Shown one piece after another: positions 63,547-64,000 of a stretch of 64,000 bases of DNA. The DNA is taken from the NCBI GenBank assembly GCA_019828545.1, contig JACVRA010000155.1:1-64000 (forward strand), in the 5' to 3' direction. The notes under the pieces are model-generated. The model ran no database searches, was not told the origin of the DNA, and saw only the letters and a list, made by a program, of their open reading frames with translations. The translations under genes were made by a program, and so were the position numbers. Each line of letters opens with the position of its first letter. The first letter of the stretch is position 1. This stretch comes from Paracamarosporium sp. OC-R06-R3 (taxonomy: Eukaryota; Ascomycota; Dothideomycetes; Pleosporales; Didymosphaeriaceae).

Positions 63547-64000
63547 GGCTGTTTACAAGGCTGTAGATGGTAAAAAGTGGGCCGGGGGAAAGCATCAATG
63601 ATCATGCACGTTATATCATTATGGAGGAGGCGGCAAGGGCTCGATGCCTTCAAGCATTTTCCGGTGAGCAGATGTGCATATTGACGTGTGGTGTATGATC
63701 ATTGGTAATCGAAACTTGACATTGCATGAGCCTGAGGATATTGTGCTACGATTGGACTATCAAGTTTGGAGGTGTGCGGGCGTGCATTCAGCCTTGGTCG
63801 TAGGGGCACTGTAAAAGGACAGAGGGACCTTGAGTGTAAGCTAAAAGCTGAAAGAAGGCAACAAGTCAACAAGTCAATAATGAAACGATTACGTGGCCAA
63901 TATTCGAATCGACAAAGTTCAACCATAGTTTGGAGTATAAACATACCCAGCAATTTAGCTACGTTATGAAGTTCGAATGTTCAATGTCGAGCGAAACAAT
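63547..64000. other. Promoter side of the DUF6594 gene, no gene seen
   Basis: 454 bp to the window edge. Short frames on both strands have no domain. Confidence 0.55.

Noticed and set aside
1..64000. CRISPR array or bacterial operon
   Set aside because: Repeats are simple satellites or the three-copy family; gene structure is spliceosomal throughout.

Overview
The window is nuclear DNA of a filamentous ascomycete (Pezizomycotina). Its genes carry many short introns (about 45-170 nt, usually near 50) with GTRNGT donors and CTNAC/TAAC branch points. Secreted fungal families (DUF1996, CDH-type cytochrome) and fungus-specific families (DUF6594, LigD-like phosphoesterase, TRI12-type MFS) are present. 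A Dothideomycete is the likeliest class, but that is inference from gene content. There are no tRNA, rRNA or CRISPR signals, and one assembly gap of 142 N lies at 19887-20028 inside a TCTG microsatellite.

Layout. 1-7 kb: a dispersed repeat at the left edge, then two convergent genes for secreted proteins (DUF1996 protein; stand-alone CDH-type haem domain). 7-23 kb: core genes, namely SPT5, an F-box protein, pantetheine-phosphate adenylyltransferase (CAB4), a DCAF7/AN11-like WD40 protein with a long Gln/Pro-rich N terminus, and an alpha-carbonic anhydrase. They are separated by SSR-rich spacers and a tandem pair of the left-edge repeat. 25-41 kb: a PP-Z-type phosphatase with a candidate C-terminal extension, an aldehyde dehydrogenase with mitochondrial and cytosolic start options, the N-terminal methyltransferase NTM1/TAE1, MED8, an unrecognised seven-exon gene, a LigD 3'-phosphoesterase homologue whose frame is cut by an in-frame TAG, and a Golgi-type GT31-like glycosyltransferase with a PAN-like tail.

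41.5-55 kb: the accessory highlight. Seven adjacent genes form what looks like a peroxisomal acyl-CoA pathway: AMP-forming acyl-CoA ligase 1, an AtuA/DUF1446 protein, a MaoC-type hydratase (C-terminal SKL), two enoyl-CoA hydratase/isomerases (SRL and SHL), acyl-CoA ligase 2 (SKL) and a TRI12-type MFS transporter. Six of the seven are arranged as divergent pairs. Two of the shared promoters contain the same 11-bp motif TGAATCATTAG (three copies in all). A P450 C-terminal remnant marks the right edge. The substrate is unknown; a branched or terpenoid-like acid is suggested by AtuA but not shown.

56-64 kb: a gene-poor stretch, then a lineage-specific protein with a retropepsin-like domain (DTA instead of DTG/DSG) and a DUF6594 membrane protein. 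All intron positions were deduced by reading frame and splice consensus and agree with codon phase throughout; one junction, in acyl-CoA ligase 2, remains doubtful.
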